Source of the DNA: Stictocephala bisonia
Taxonomy: Eukaryota; Arthropoda; Insecta; Hemiptera; Membracidae
Direction: 5' to 3'
Length of the DNA stretch: 64,000 bases
NCBI GenBank assembly: GCA_035578905.1
Contig: JAQJVL010000047.1
Span: forward strand, 2,423,384 to 2,487,383
The notes under the pieces were generated by a model, which had not been told where the DNA came from, ran no database searches, and saw only the letters and a program-made list of their open reading frames with translations. This document shows positions 22,001 through 33,347 of this stretch, piece by piece. Within the stretch, counting starts at the first letter, position 1. Each line of letters starts with the position of its first letter. A program made the translations under genes and the position numbers.

Positions 22001-22879
22001 CATCCGTTTCCTGATAAGTGATGACAGCTCAGATTATATCAACTTTATAATAACATTGAACAGTCAGTAAAAAAATATAAAAAAAAACAACAGATATAAT
22101 AACTAAGTGGCTCGGCTCACTGCAGCGCGCTGATCGAAACATTCCTTTTCTATAGTAACAATTACTGATTAGTTATATATCTTGAGAAAATAAAAATTCA
22201 CTATATTACTAATAAAATTGTACTCTTTGCATGTTTGGAAAGTCTTTGCTCTTCTAGACTATGCTAAAATAATAATACAAACTAAAATTTCCTTAAAACT
22301 GAAATTACAACAAAATTTATTAAGGGACAATATACATACATACACACAAGTACTGTACAACAAAAGGTCGGTACCTCCCAGACATTCTGCAAGAGCAAGG
22401 CCCCTCTCGTTCGTGTTACTGCTTCCCCAAACCTCATTGTGAGAGTTGGAGTCGCAGCCGACCACTAGCTCAAGGTTCCCACTCCGGCAGTAATCCACCA
22501 ACGCCACCATCTCTCTTGATGGTGGGAGGATCGTCCTATTGTATGGGAGGTATACCGATGCAACCACCAGTTTCCTCCTTACACCATTGACCTCCTGCAG
22601 TCTAATTACTACTGCAACCACATCACCCCCACAGAATTCCGGTATGAGCCAACTGTCTACGCCTGCAACCAAAATGGCCGCCCACGATTTCAGCCCACCC
22701 GATCCCCCGTAGAGCTTATACGTAGGAATGTTAAGACCCTTAATACAGTTATCCCGAATCCATGGTTCCTGAATCAGAGCAACATTAACCCCTCTATCTC
22801 TTACAGTTCTAGCTAGTATAGTAGAGGCCTCAATACTATAATTGAGGTTGGCTTGTAGAAAACTTACCATTTCCTCCAT
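19092..22879 (-). pseudogene. R1-like LINE ORF2 (endonuclease, RT, RNase H), broken
   Basis: Endonuclease: MVSFLQANLNYSIEAS (22870 downward), IQEPWIRD, SVYLP and GCDSNSHNEVWGSS. After an insert the frame continues FSNTIRREVIDITMASASM and SSDHRHICF. Reverse transcriptase: FAPFKSAGLDGI, FRPISLMSFLLKTLERLVD, QHAYMAGRSAV, VFTDIEGAFNNVS, and YADDVCLLGVGKF with the catalytic YADD intact near 20435. RNase H: VWYTDDSLTEGGACAGVYG and, in another frame, VRLIWLPEHAGIDGNERAD with AL-ARRGA. Frameshifts near 20760, 20520 and 19600 and a ~430 bp insert interrupt it. The stop at 20523 follows VVVGSGCP, exactly where the 'G-PQGG-LSP' block should continue. Confidence 0.88.
21927..22366. mobile_element. AT-rich insertion inside the LINE endonuclease
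   Basis: About 430 bp of AT-rich sequence separates two in-frame halves of the endonuclease and is flanked by CAAAAG at 21927-21932 and 22361-22366. Removing it with one copy of CAAAAG rejoins GGTDLL to VLNKGN in frame. No TIR, poly(A) or coding sequence identifies its class. Confidence 0.7.
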
Positions 22880-22899
22880 TCTAGCACCTTGTTCCTCGG

Positions 22900-24209
22900 T
22901 CCCCCTCTTGCTCCGGGTAGCCCAAGCCTCTTCTTGTCTCTACCGTCGAGACGGTAGCTTTCCCTGAAACTCAAACAGTGAGAGTTAGTGCCTAAAAAAT
23001 CAAGCCCTAACCCTACATCTATCAGAGTACTTATCATCTTATTGAGAGGAGTTTCCTGCGGGCAGCATGACCGTAGCCATGCCGACTCCACAGTATAGCT
23101 TCCTCTGCTGAGCTTCCATGACCTTCAGTGAGGCAGAGTCCACCATGACCACAAGTAAGACACCCGTAGGTGTCTCCTTGCGGTCCAGTGTCCTCCACAT
23201 CTCAGTCTAGAGGCCTGGGTTAAGATGTGAAAGTATTTTCCGGTAAGTCTCTGTACTCGCCGGGGGACCCGGGACCCAGAGAAATACCTTCTTGAAGCTA
23301 GGAAGTGCATCCATACCTACTACCTTCAGTACTGATCCCTCCCATAACTTGATCAGAGGAGTGATGGTCTTCACCCAGTCCACAGAGGACTGGTCTTCGC
23401 AGACCACCACGACAGCACCCTTCGACAGGTACGTGTATCCGATTCTCGGCAGCCAGTCCCCACCAAAGAGCATGTCCGACTGTATATCCCGGAGCTGTAC
23501 CTCCTGATCTATTTTTGTCAGAGGGAAACCCTCTCTTACAATCGCCACCCTCAGGCCAACCTCTACCACTCTGGCATAGGAAGCCTTTGGGCGCTTCTCT
23601 TCTTTTGAAGATTTAGGAGAGGTTCCCTGGGGCCTAGGTTTTTTCCTAGGTTGACCCTGGGTCCCTTCTTCCGTAGGGGAGGCTGTTAAGCCTGGTTGGT
23701 CCGACGAATCGTCCCTACCACACTTAGTGCCGGTTTTCGGGCCTCAGAAGGGTTCACTGACGTGCACTGTCACCCCCAGCACCCGTCTGGTTCCCCGCTG
23801 CCTCCGGCACCATATCTTCGGCTTTCGCCCTCCTCTTCCTCCTTGTCTCCGCCCCCCTTTTTCTCTTACTCAGAGGATCAGCCAGTGTTCCAGGACCAGG
23901 TTTCCCCGCCTCCTGGGCCACTGACGTCCCCTCCCCCTTCTCCCCCAGATTCAGTGAGTCCACGCATTCCTGCAGGGATTGCACCTCTAGGGAGGGATGG
24001 TGTGGAGAGGATGAGAGATACTCTTCATCCTCGTCCGTCAGAGTCTGAGACTCACGCGCGAAGGCCTCAAAGGCCTCCTGCGTGGTCCTAATGCTGCCAG
24101 ACTGGGCAGGGTCCGAAGACACGCTGCCCTTGTCTGCCTCCACCACTGAGCTGGGCTGCTCACTCACCTCTGGCACGTTCAAGACTGTTTCCTCTTTTCT
24201 TTTGTCCAT
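22900..24209 (-). pseudogene. R1-like LINE ORF1 (DUF4780-type), frameshifted
   Basis: The frame starts MDKRKEETVLNVPEVSEQPS and is acidic and Ser-rich, with a basic KRKRGAETRRKRRAKAED patch. It stops at 23754. In another frame it resumes as KASYARVVEVGLRVAIVREG through SKGAVVVVCEDQSSVDWVK, WEGSVLKVVGMDALPSFKKV and FLWVPGP (about 23600-23207). A third frame gives VVMVDSASLKVMEAQQRKL and YCGVGMATV (about 23150-23070). The LRVAIV ... L-vvc-D--s--W ... LWEG-vL-V ... F-W-P pattern is the DUF4780-like domain found in ORF1 of insect LINEs, thought to bind RNA. At least two frameshifts are present. Confidence 0.75.
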
Positions 24210-24799
24210 TTTTTCTGAAATTGTTTTATTTGTGTGTGTGTGTGTGTGTGTCCGTTTTCAAGTCCCAAGGGCCATCCATATTCCTTTGCCACCTCCCCCC
24301 GAGCGTACCCACGCCCCCAGGGACCCCTGTGGCCTCAGAAGTGGCCCCCTAGCCCGTCTACACAGTCCCATCAAGTCACCAACTGGCAATGTATACAGTA
24401 TCGGGATTTTCGCCAGCTGATAGGGCAGCCACCACATGCTGGTAAGGCCAGGTCAGGCCCCTGTACTATCTGGCAGCCCGGTGTGCCATCCCGGTTTTAA
24501 CAACTGTACCCTCAAGAGCCCTAGGGTCATGGTACCCGCGGTTTGGTGGCTCCATTCCTACTTCTGGCCCCTGAGACAGTGTCATGTACTTGTATGAGTT
24601 GGGTGTGATGCTGAATTCAGGGTCCGCAGGGTCACTGCTCCCGCCAGATGCACACCTCAGCTGCCCCTGCGGGCCTCGGTCTGGGACTGCTTATTGGGGT
24701 TGCCCTTTATTCACAGTTGTCCACCCTGTCAAAGACAAGATGGAACGTTTGCTATCCGCCACCTGCGACCCTATTCGCATAAAACTTTTGAATTAAAAT

Positions 24800-26076
24800 T
24801 AAGAAAATATTTTGCTGTACCGCCTTAAAAAGTTTTTGATGCAGCGGGCCTATTACGGTTTCAGGGATTTTGTTGAGTGTGCTGATCAAACTGGTTTAAT
24901 CTAAGGGAATGGCTACCTTTATAAGCTTTAATTTATTTTAGAAGTAACACAAAGTTTAATCTTATTTTAATTATTATGACTATGTTACCATTTTAAATTG
25001 ATTTCGGTTTTTTAAAATCACCTAATGAAATTAATCACATATTATTATTGACGCTATTTTGCAGTGTTATTCTGTTGTCAATAAAGAATTTCTGATTTCA
25101 ACCTCATATCCAGCATTACTGGTTAACCCTAGTTTTCTGTACAGTTCTGCTATGAGGTCACCTGATCTGCACATTGCACTTTGGTGTTTGTTTACTATTA
25201 CATTTGTAAAACTGTTTAAATAGACATTTGAAGGTCCAGGTATTTAAATGGTATAATAGCACTACAAACCTAAGTTTTATTTTTTCTCATTATTTGGTTT
25301 GTTTATTTTATTCCAATTAAAACTCATTGTGCTAGATAATTGTTTAGTATTATTAAATTATTTTTAAGTACACTATTACTATAGGATAGTTTTTGCTTTT
25401 TTTAAACAAAGTTGGTTTTTTAAATGTTGTTTATTGTTAATATCTATAAAAATGATGTAAATAAGATAAAATCTTTGAATAGCTTGTAAAAAGTTTAAAA
25501 GTTACACAAGAATGTATCATGATAAAATAAAGTTGTGTAAAAAATAAAAACAGATACAAGTTTATTTTTTATGTTAAATGAAATACTTAAATTATGTAAA
25601 TAGTCTGGCAGCCTTGGGCACAGTGCATGAACTTTGTTTTCAATTTGTATCCCTTCGCTGGGACTAGAATGACGGAACAGGTTACCACACAACTCAGAAC
25701 AACATTTGTCTTTAATTTTTAGTCAGGTGGAAGAAAATATAGGGCTATAAATATTAGTAAATTATGTTTATTTATTAAAATGTTAAGCGACAAGAATTTT
25801 TAGCTAGTAAAGCTATTTTCACTTATCAATATATCGAAATTCTATAATCAAAAAGAATTTGTTTTGATTCTTATAATAGTTCTGAGGAACAAACACAGGT
25901 CACACCACGTACTAGTTACAGTATAAATTAACAAAAAATTAAATAAACCTTCCATAACAATAACGAGTGATACCGGATACAAGTGTTCGAGGGAAATAAC
26001 ATGTAGTCAACTATACTGGATATGAGAGTTCATGAGCATGACTATGCAGTACCTTACAAGAGCTGTAAAGGAAATT
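24800..26076. other. AT-rich spacer
   Basis: No gene recognised. TTCAACCTCATATCCAGCATTACTGGTTAACCCT near 25098-25131 and the reverse-oriented ATACTGGATATGAG near 26008 echo the piggyBac-like end at 17349. Confidence 0.4.
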
Positions 26077-28909
26077 ACCGTAAAATAGGGTGAATCGGAA
26101 CACTTTTGAACTTCTGGCATAAAAATTGATTGGAAGTTTTTGAGTTAAAATAATAAATTTGGTCCTAAAACTTGGGTCTTGTTTCAGTCTAAAAGTTTGT
26201 AGTTAAAAAAGTACACTTTTGATTATTTTTATTGAAAAAAAAAATTTTTTTCTTTGTGTTCCGAATCACCCCAAGCATAGGTGTGAATTGGAACACACAT
26301 TAAAATCTTTGAGTATTCCTATTCAAACATTTAAGGGGCGAATAGAAACTCGTAGTAATTATAAGGCAGTAAATCTAAATGCATAATTTGTAATGAAATG
26401 AGATATTTATTATGAAATAAAATTTTTTTTATAAGAAAACATAGCTTTTGACATTTAAAACTTGAATAAAACAAATACCCTACCATTAAACACTGACAAA
26501 CACACCTTAGTATATTTTCTTATAGTGCAGGTTTTAATCTGTAAGGTCAGTTTTGAAACTTGTCATATCTTTGAAACGAATAGTTGTCTTGAAGTCATTA
26601 GGCTCTAGTTTCCTGATTACATCTTCGGGAAGGAATGATGCTTCTTCTTCCGTCTCAGAAAATTTCCAAGTGTTAGGAACTCTTTTGTAAAAAACTCCAA
26701 CGTATTCATCATCATTTGGATCTGGGTATAGCACTTTGATAACATAAAGTCTGAATGATTTTTTTGTTTTTCTATATACTTTAACCACCAAGAAGTCATT
26801 TGGGGAAAACTTATTTGGAATTAGGTTTTCTTCATCTTCAGGTGAAAGTCCTCCTCTGAGGTTGTTGAAAGTATTAAGTCATTGTCACTATCTTGAATGG
26901 AGTAATCATCTGATTCTTCTGATGAAGAAAAGTGACGTCTTTGGCCAGTAGTTTTGTTCTTCTTTGTCTTGGAAAGCGGTTCTTCGTTGACCACCGAAGG
27001 TCCCGCTTGGTCATAGGATAAGTCCATCTCTGCAGAGCTTTCGAAATCTTTCACCTCAACACTTTTGCCTGGAGTCACTTTCACCTTGACCCTCTTTTTT
27101 CTTACCTGAGGTTTGTCATATTGTCGAAGGGATTTTAGAAGATCCTTGAATGAGTCATTATCTATGGCTTCAACATTTGAAATTGTTGGCGTACTTGCAC
27201 CTGTTACACTGCCAGTACCAGTACTAGTGTCGTCTGGAATACTAGGCAACATATCCAGGACTTTCTTGTGGCACAACGGTATAATCCCACACCTTTTGAA
27301 CCCTGATATCACATTCTTTTCTTCAAATGTTTCACAAATTTTTTTAGTAAACTTGGAAATTTATCTTTTGGTGCAGAGGACTCTCCTTTTCCAATTGCAC
27401 GTTTCCACTCTTCTAATATCTGCCTCCAAGCAGTTTTCATTGGTCGAAAAAAATGCCTCGTCTAAGGGCTAAGTTAGGTGAGTAGAATTACTCGGCAGGA
27501 AGTTAAATCTAATCTGATTATCGATGCAGAGTTTTATCACATCTAATGACAAATGTGATGCAAGGTTGTCTCAAATAAGAAACTTAGGCCCCTCTAAATT
27601 TTTCAAGTAGGGAATTGCTATTGTTTCCACCCAGTTTGTAAACAACAACTGTCAAACCAACCAGACTTGGTGCGGTTATATCTGGAGTTTTTCGGGCCCT
27701 TTTCTATCCATGAGCTGTAGAGGTGTTGAGCCTTGTAGACTACATACGGGGGCAATATCTTGGCATCGCCTGAGACAGTGAACACTACAGAGGTCGACAC
27801 CTTAGATGAGTTCATTATTCTTTCCGAGTATTTACAACCCCTCCGAAAAATTAACTTTCTTTTCGCTGGGTCATCACTTAGATTCGTCTCATCATAATAT
27901 ACGATGTTACTTGGTGGCACACCATCGATTTTTTTTCAAGCTCATAAAAATATGAATTTAATATTTCAGGTGATACAGCTGCTCTGGCTCTTTTGATGTT
28001 TTAGCACATTCAGTGTGATAAAAACTCCTTATGACGTTTCATGAAGGATGCCACAAAATCAGGTCCTGGCATATTGTCTTTGAACTTTAATACTTGCTTA
28101 CCCTGTCTATATAAAATCTTTAACCAGTAAACGGAGAGTTAACGAATCAAAAGGGTACCCCCAGTCACCACATATTCCTAACCGGTCTCTCAGTACTGCC
28201 TCCTCCTCTGGGGACAGTACTGTCTGCCCTCCTCTTTTTTTAATTTTGTTCCCACATTTTATATATCTGTGCAGTGTTGTGACAGCCACTTGATGCTTTT
28301 CAACGCTCTTCCGGAGGCTTAATCCTGCCTCAAGGTCTTCTATAGCTCATTTGATGGCTTCAGGATCGGCTTGTGTTTTCTTTGTTGCTGCAACACTAAT
28401 TTATTTCCTAGGCATTTTGTTCGAAGTAGGCTACCTTCCAAACACCATAACCTGAAAAAAACATATAATACAGTTTTTATAGTACATGTTTACTAGATAG
28501 CGACACGAATACATTACTAAATGGACTATTTCAATTTCTGGGGTGAATCGGAACACCATTTTTTCGTTCCGAATCACCCCGAAAATCTCAAATATATGAC
28601 GCAATAACACAAATCAAGATTTAATGATAATTGTGTAACTTTAAGTTAAATTAAATTACGCCTATTACTTTATGTGGATATCATCAAATAAAAAAGTAAG
28701 CCTACATATTTAATAGGTTTGTACTTACATGTAATATTTTGTACAAGTGAAATTTGACGAATTTCTTCATGTAACTTTCACGATTTGTTGACAGGCTGTC
28801 AGTGATGCCAACCTCTTAACATTGTATTTATACAATAATGAAGTTTTGTTCCAATTCACCCCACCGTTCCGATTCACCCCACCATTCCGATTCACCCCAT
28901 TTTACGGTA
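26076..28909. mobile_element. pogo/Tigger transposon, 2830 bp, TA target duplication
   Basis: The ends CCGTAAAATAGGGTGAATCG (from 26078) and, reverse-complemented, CCGTAAAATGGGGTGAATCG (to 28907) differ at one base. TA flanks both sides (26076-26077, 28908-28909). Copies of GGGGTGAATCGGAAC or its reverse complement also occur near 26262, 26278, 28540, 28568 and three times at 28850-28900. These are probably subterminal transposase-binding repeats. The minus strand carries a broken transposase (26534-28415). Confidence 0.95.
26534..28415 (-). pseudogene. pogo/Tigger-type transposase, inactivated
   Basis: From high to low coordinates the minus strand shows an N-terminal psq-like helix-turn-helix start (MPRK then a stop; LEAGLSLRKSVEKHQVAVTT); LHRYIKCGN with RGGQTVLSPEEEAVL and GDWGYPFDS, the CENP-B-like DNA-binding region (28289-28107); a DDE core piece with YYDETNLSDDPAKRKLIFRR, ILPPYVVYKAQHLYSSWI and NRTKSGWFD (27920-27618); the region after the core, FKRCGIIPLCHKKVLDMLP (27312 down); an acidic Ser-rich tail; and a C-terminal module VVKVYRKTKKSFRLYVIKVL with DDEYVGVFYKRVPNTWKF (26791-26534). 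The catalytic Asp of the YDETN motif is present. Several stops and frameshifts (28403, 28107, 27618, 26821) kill it. Confidence 0.9.
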
Positions 28910-29695
28910 CAGAAAGCCAGTAACAAGAGCTGATGAATAGAACAGACAAATTTTCCAAAAGTGCAAGGGTTTAAATATTACTAACAGCTGATATTTATTA
29001 TTAATAAAGTTAGTAGCAACACTGCCACACACACACACACAGACTAATTGTTCAATCAGTAAGGTTTAATGAACTATTGTTAATGAAAACAATGCCTAGT
29101 CAAAGAATGATCAAGAAGTTGTTATTTTATCGATATTGCTAAACACAGACGGAAATTCCGGACTCCGAAGAATAACTGACCGTGTATTAACGAGAGCAAT
29201 CTACAAAGTTACAAGACAACTGGTTTCGTGTCTTAATATTCATCTTCAGAATAAAGAGAAATTAACCAAATATTATAAGGAAAATATTAGCACAATGCAC
29301 TGGTATTACAAGTATCTGGTTAGAAAAGTCCTTATATTTATCGCTAAACATTGCAAGTGCTTGAAACGTGGCAATAGTCGCTAAATTGGCTGCATTGTTT
29401 GTCTTAGTCCCTTGGTGATGTTGTCAGTTGAGTAATAAGAAAATAATATACTATTTGCTTTAGTATTGATCAAAAATAAAGAAAAAATCAGATCCTGTGA
29501 TAATGATTTCCAAATGTTGAAAAAGACTTCGTTACAACCACTCACTGTTCCACCCAAATTTTACCAGTGGTATTCCTTTTCAGATAACTTTTTAGTAGCA
29601 ATATACAAATATAATAACGTACAAGTAACGTTTCAATTGCGAATTTAAAACTGAGAAAAACATACACAATCACAAAACTAGAAGTCAATAACATT
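28910..29695. other. Spacer, no gene recognised
   Basis: Contains a short (AC)n tract at 29024-29041. Open frames of 60-82 codons (29136, 29466) have no recognisable domain. Confidence 0.4.
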
Positions 29696-29699
29696 TATT

Positions 29700-30265
29700 T
29701 TTAACAAGCTGCAGACTATCCCTAATTCTCTTAAATCAAATTGTGACCAAATTAGACCGGTCACTCTAGACGCCAACTCTCTGGTCAACTCTGGTAGCCT
29801 ACAAGATACTGTAAAATATCTTGGCGTGACTTTTGATTCTAGTTTTAGTTAGGTTCAACGAGTAAGCTTCAAGGAAGTTTATTGAGGCAAAGCAGCTAGT
29901 CAGCATGCTCAACCCCCTCATTGGCTGGAAGTCAAAGCTGCCTGTTGGTGCTAAGCTGGCCAATTTTTGCATGACCATCTGTCAGGGCTGCATGTGTATG
30001 ACAGGGCAGGGATGTATATGACACAGTTTGTATATATAACATGTACGACACAGCTTGATAGACTCTGCAGCTGAACAAATAGGAATAAGCTCAAGACTAT
30101 TCAAAATAAATCTCTTAGGTGCATGTCCTGACAAAAACTTGTTTGTCCGGAACACAACAATCCACAAGGAGCTTCAGGTATTGACGCTGGCTGACTACTA
30201 ATTCCAACGTCTTGGAAGCCCATCGAGAGCAGCAGTGCTTCCGAAAAACCAGACTTTCCAGAAAT
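29700..30265 (+). pseudogene. LINE reverse-transcriptase C-terminal remnant
   Basis: In shifting frames: LQDTVKYLGVTFDSSFS (29795-29850), KQLVSMLNPLIGWKSKLPV, KTIQNKSLRC and NLFVRNTTIHKELQVLTLAD. The YLG-x-x-D block, the K--IQN--LR block and the N--IH-EL block are in the order seen in Jockey-type LINE C-termini. There are many stops. Confidence 0.65.
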
Positions 30266-30589
30266 AGTAAGGAGGGATGGGCCTGATGAATTCCACCCAA
30301 GATCTGCACCCATCCTGCTCTGTGCTTGCAACGTGCAGTGAGTTAAATCATTGATTTTACTATACATAATATACTTAGTAAAATCGATTTGTTTTATACT
30401 AACTAAACGGAATATAGTTAGTAAAATCCAGTTGTTATCAGTCAGTTGGGCGGAACAGACGCCTTATCGTACAATTACTGACTTTCGGTCGAGCCACAGT
30501 CTGCCCAGCCTTAAGTAATACTGGCCTGTAATTTGAAGTTTTTAATTTTTACATCTTAAAATTTAGTTATTTTTATAGATTATCTTTTT

Positions 30590-31555
30590 ATTCCTAGCAT
30601 TTAGTATATCGGTAAAATGTTCCAAGTGTGCAACTGAATTCTCTGATGGCGATATAGCAAAATGTTTTGAGTGAACAGAATAATTCCACTTTTCTTGTAC
30701 ACATCTCAGTTTAGCTAAAAATATAACTAAATCTAAATTTAAAAATAGGAAGTGCGACACTTGCCACGCGAAATCTGTATCAGTTAAGAGCAATGAAGAT
30801 CCTTCCACTGGTGATATGCAGTCAATCTTAGAAGCTCTTTCTACAATGAAGATGGAAATCATTGAAAACCCCGACAAAAAAGTGAGTGAAGTGAACAAAT
30901 CCATTTCGTTACTTATGGACAAATTCAGCATTTTTGAAAAAAATACAGTGTATTGAAGAGGAACAGGGTTATTGAGTCAGCATTGCAACACACTGCAGCA
31001 GGAGTGAGATGGCCTGCAAGGCGAAATTGAAAACTTGCGACTTCGACTCCGGGACTCTGAACAGCATTCTAGCTCTTCTAGTCTTGAGATCGTAGGCGTA
31101 CCAATGACTACTAATGAGAACTTTTACATCATACTGCAGAAATTAGCATTGGTCATTGACATCCAGCATAAAAAGGAGGATATATCCATCACCCATAGAC
31201 TAAGGCTATACTCAAAGAAACATACACATCCACCCATTATTGTTCAATTTGTTTCTCGAGGAATGAGTGGTTATCTGCTGCTAGAAGTAAGAGGGATATT
31301 AGCTCTGCCAACCTTTCTCCATCGCTTGCACCAAGTAATATTTTCATCAATGAGCAGTTGACTCCCCACAACAAGGAGCTACTGGGTTGAGCTAGAGGAC
31401 TGATGAAAGAAAAGAAGATACATCACACACGTTTTATCAACGGCAAGGTGATAATCAAGTCGACAGCTGCCCCAGACACCGACTCAATTCGAGTGCAAGA
31501 AATCAGGGACTTGGACAGATACGATTGCGCTAGTTCTCACAAAAGAGCTTAAAGT
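30590..31555 (+). pseudogene. LINE-B ORF1 remnant (PHD-like finger, coiled coil, RRM-like part)
   Basis: CSKCATEFSDGDIAKCFE resembles the PHD-type finger of CR1/Jockey ORF1 proteins; an in-frame TGA follows at the next Cys position. Then come a Lys/Asp-rich coiled-coil-like segment (30790-30950) and LEIVGVPMTTNENFYIILQK with KEDISITHRLRLYSKK and HPPIIVQFVSR (31080-31260), equivalent to the 'i-GiP--E ... D---~HRlg--~---~pIIVkF' block. The order parallels the intact-order ORF1 at 60997-61969. Stops and frameshifts are present. Confidence 0.7.
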
Positions 31556-32755
31556 ACACATTTATGTTCTTTGTTTTCCACTTACGTTTTTATGGTGTTG
31601 CTCTAATCCTTTTAAGTAAGATAAATTCAGTACATATAAATTTGTAATTACTCATCATTGAAAGCATTTTCTTTTTTTATATATTTTAGTATAATGAAGG
31701 ATTTTTTTAAATGTAATAATTTTATGTAAAATTATTCACCTTTATTTTAAATTAAATAGTTTAAAATAAATGTTTTATTTACTACATAAATCAGTAATTA
31801 CAATCAACAGTTCAAGCAAAATGAATTTAATAGATTTTTCAACCTTAACATTTTACTATTATTATTAACTTATCCTTAAATAAAATCAATCCAGCACATA
31901 TAATGTTTAAATGACTAATAATTGAACCATTTCCATGTTTTTGTTTAGAATTATGGTACAATGAAGGAACTTGAAGTTGTTGTTCTTTATTTCAATTAAA
32001 AAATATTTTATAATGTACATATTATTTGTTATACCAGCAAAATTACAAACAACAGTTCTAGCTAACTTAGTTTTATTGATTATCAACAGTTATTATTATT
32101 GTTAGTATTTATTTTATATTTATTAACATATCTATTTACTTTACTAGGTATAATATCCAGAAGCACAATATTTTGTAATTACTGAATACAGTCGTAAGTT
32201 GTATACAATGCCCTTAAGTTGCAATAATAAGAAAATATATAGGGTCTATAAGTTAAATTCTTGTTAAATACATTTTCATTTTGTGCATATCGTTCATGTG
32301 ATTTTTCCACTTATAAATTGTTGTCATTGTTTCTAAGGACCTACCATTTTCATAATTTGAATGTCCTTTTTTAATCTTACTTAGTCTAGTGATAATATAC
32401 ATAATTTTGTTGATTGACAAAGGATTAAACAATTGAATTTTTTATGTTTAGTTCTTTTCCTCAGTTATTTTAACAACAAGCTGTTGATTGAACATAATGA
32501 ATCACGTTATTGAAGTGTATTTTTATTATTTTATTTTATATAAAATATTTACCTCTTAATCTATTTCAATATCAAGCAAATTACTGTTAATAGTATTGGT
32601 TTACTGAATGTCCAGTACTTAATTTAGTTATTTTATTTCATTATGGTATTAGGAATCCACATAAATGTACATAATTTGTGTTGTAATTAAAGTATGTTTT
32701 AATGGCTTAACATTGTAGATGGGCAGGTTGGGCTGCCAAGGGCTGATTTTGAATA
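31556..32755. other. AT-rich interval with a diverged internal repeat
   Basis: No gene. Similar blocks of about 90 bp (from TAAATTCAGTACATATAA near 31622, and TCCAGCACATATAA near 31888, each ending near a TATAATGAAGGA/TACAATGAAGGA motif) lie ~260 bp apart. Confidence 0.45.
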
Positions 32756-33347
32756 ATGGCGAACGAGGACAACATCGAAAATAACAACACGTTTTCATTT
32801 TGTTTAGAGCTTGACACTTTAGAGAAATACTCACATTTTTATGAGAATAAAGATAACGGTAGAGGTGGTCTTAAAATATTTCATACTAATATAAGAGGTT
32901 TTTCACAAAACTTCGACAATCTTATGTTGGATTTAAATCCTTTTATTCAAGTCTAGATTTAATTATTATGTCAGAGTGTTGGTTGAAGGTTGGAGAGGAT
33001 GGAGTATACGTTGAAGGTTTTTATGTTATGGTTTTAGAGAATTTGCGTAATAAGTGTGACAGACATCTCAGTTAATAAACGTTTGTCAATGACAGCTGCA
33101 CAAGTAACACTTGGAGATGTGTACGGACTCAAGTTAAACTTTGTTCACTCAAACAATACAGGAATCATGATAGTGACCCTTATTTATTTACAACTGCACT
33201 TGAAAATTACTACGACTGTCTTTACTTGAACAAAATGTGCATACTGATAGGCGACATCAATATAGACTTACTACGAGACAATTCAATTACTAGCAACTAT
33301 TTAAACAGTTTACTGGGAGTTTTTGTTCAGCTCATTGACAAACCTAC

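Larger units (their letters stand above)
18241..24795 (-). mobile_element. R1-like non-LTR retrotransposon, full set of domains, inactivated
   Basis: The minus strand encodes in order ORF1 (24209 to about 22900), an apurinic-type endonuclease (22879-21657), reverse transcriptase (about 21650-20000) and RNase H (about 19900-19080), followed by a 3' UTR that continues past a hAT insertion to about 18241. GC content is clearly higher than in the flanks. The 5' UTR probably lies at about 24210-24795, where base composition drops back to AT-rich. Both outer edges are approximate. EN-RT-RNaseH order with a DUF4780-like ORF1 points to the R1/I superclade; exact clade not determined. Confidence 0.88.

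Noticed and set aside
23696..24091. 131-codon plus-strand Pro/Ser-rich open frame
   Set aside because: It is antisense to LINE ORF1, whose minus-strand frame explains the sequence.
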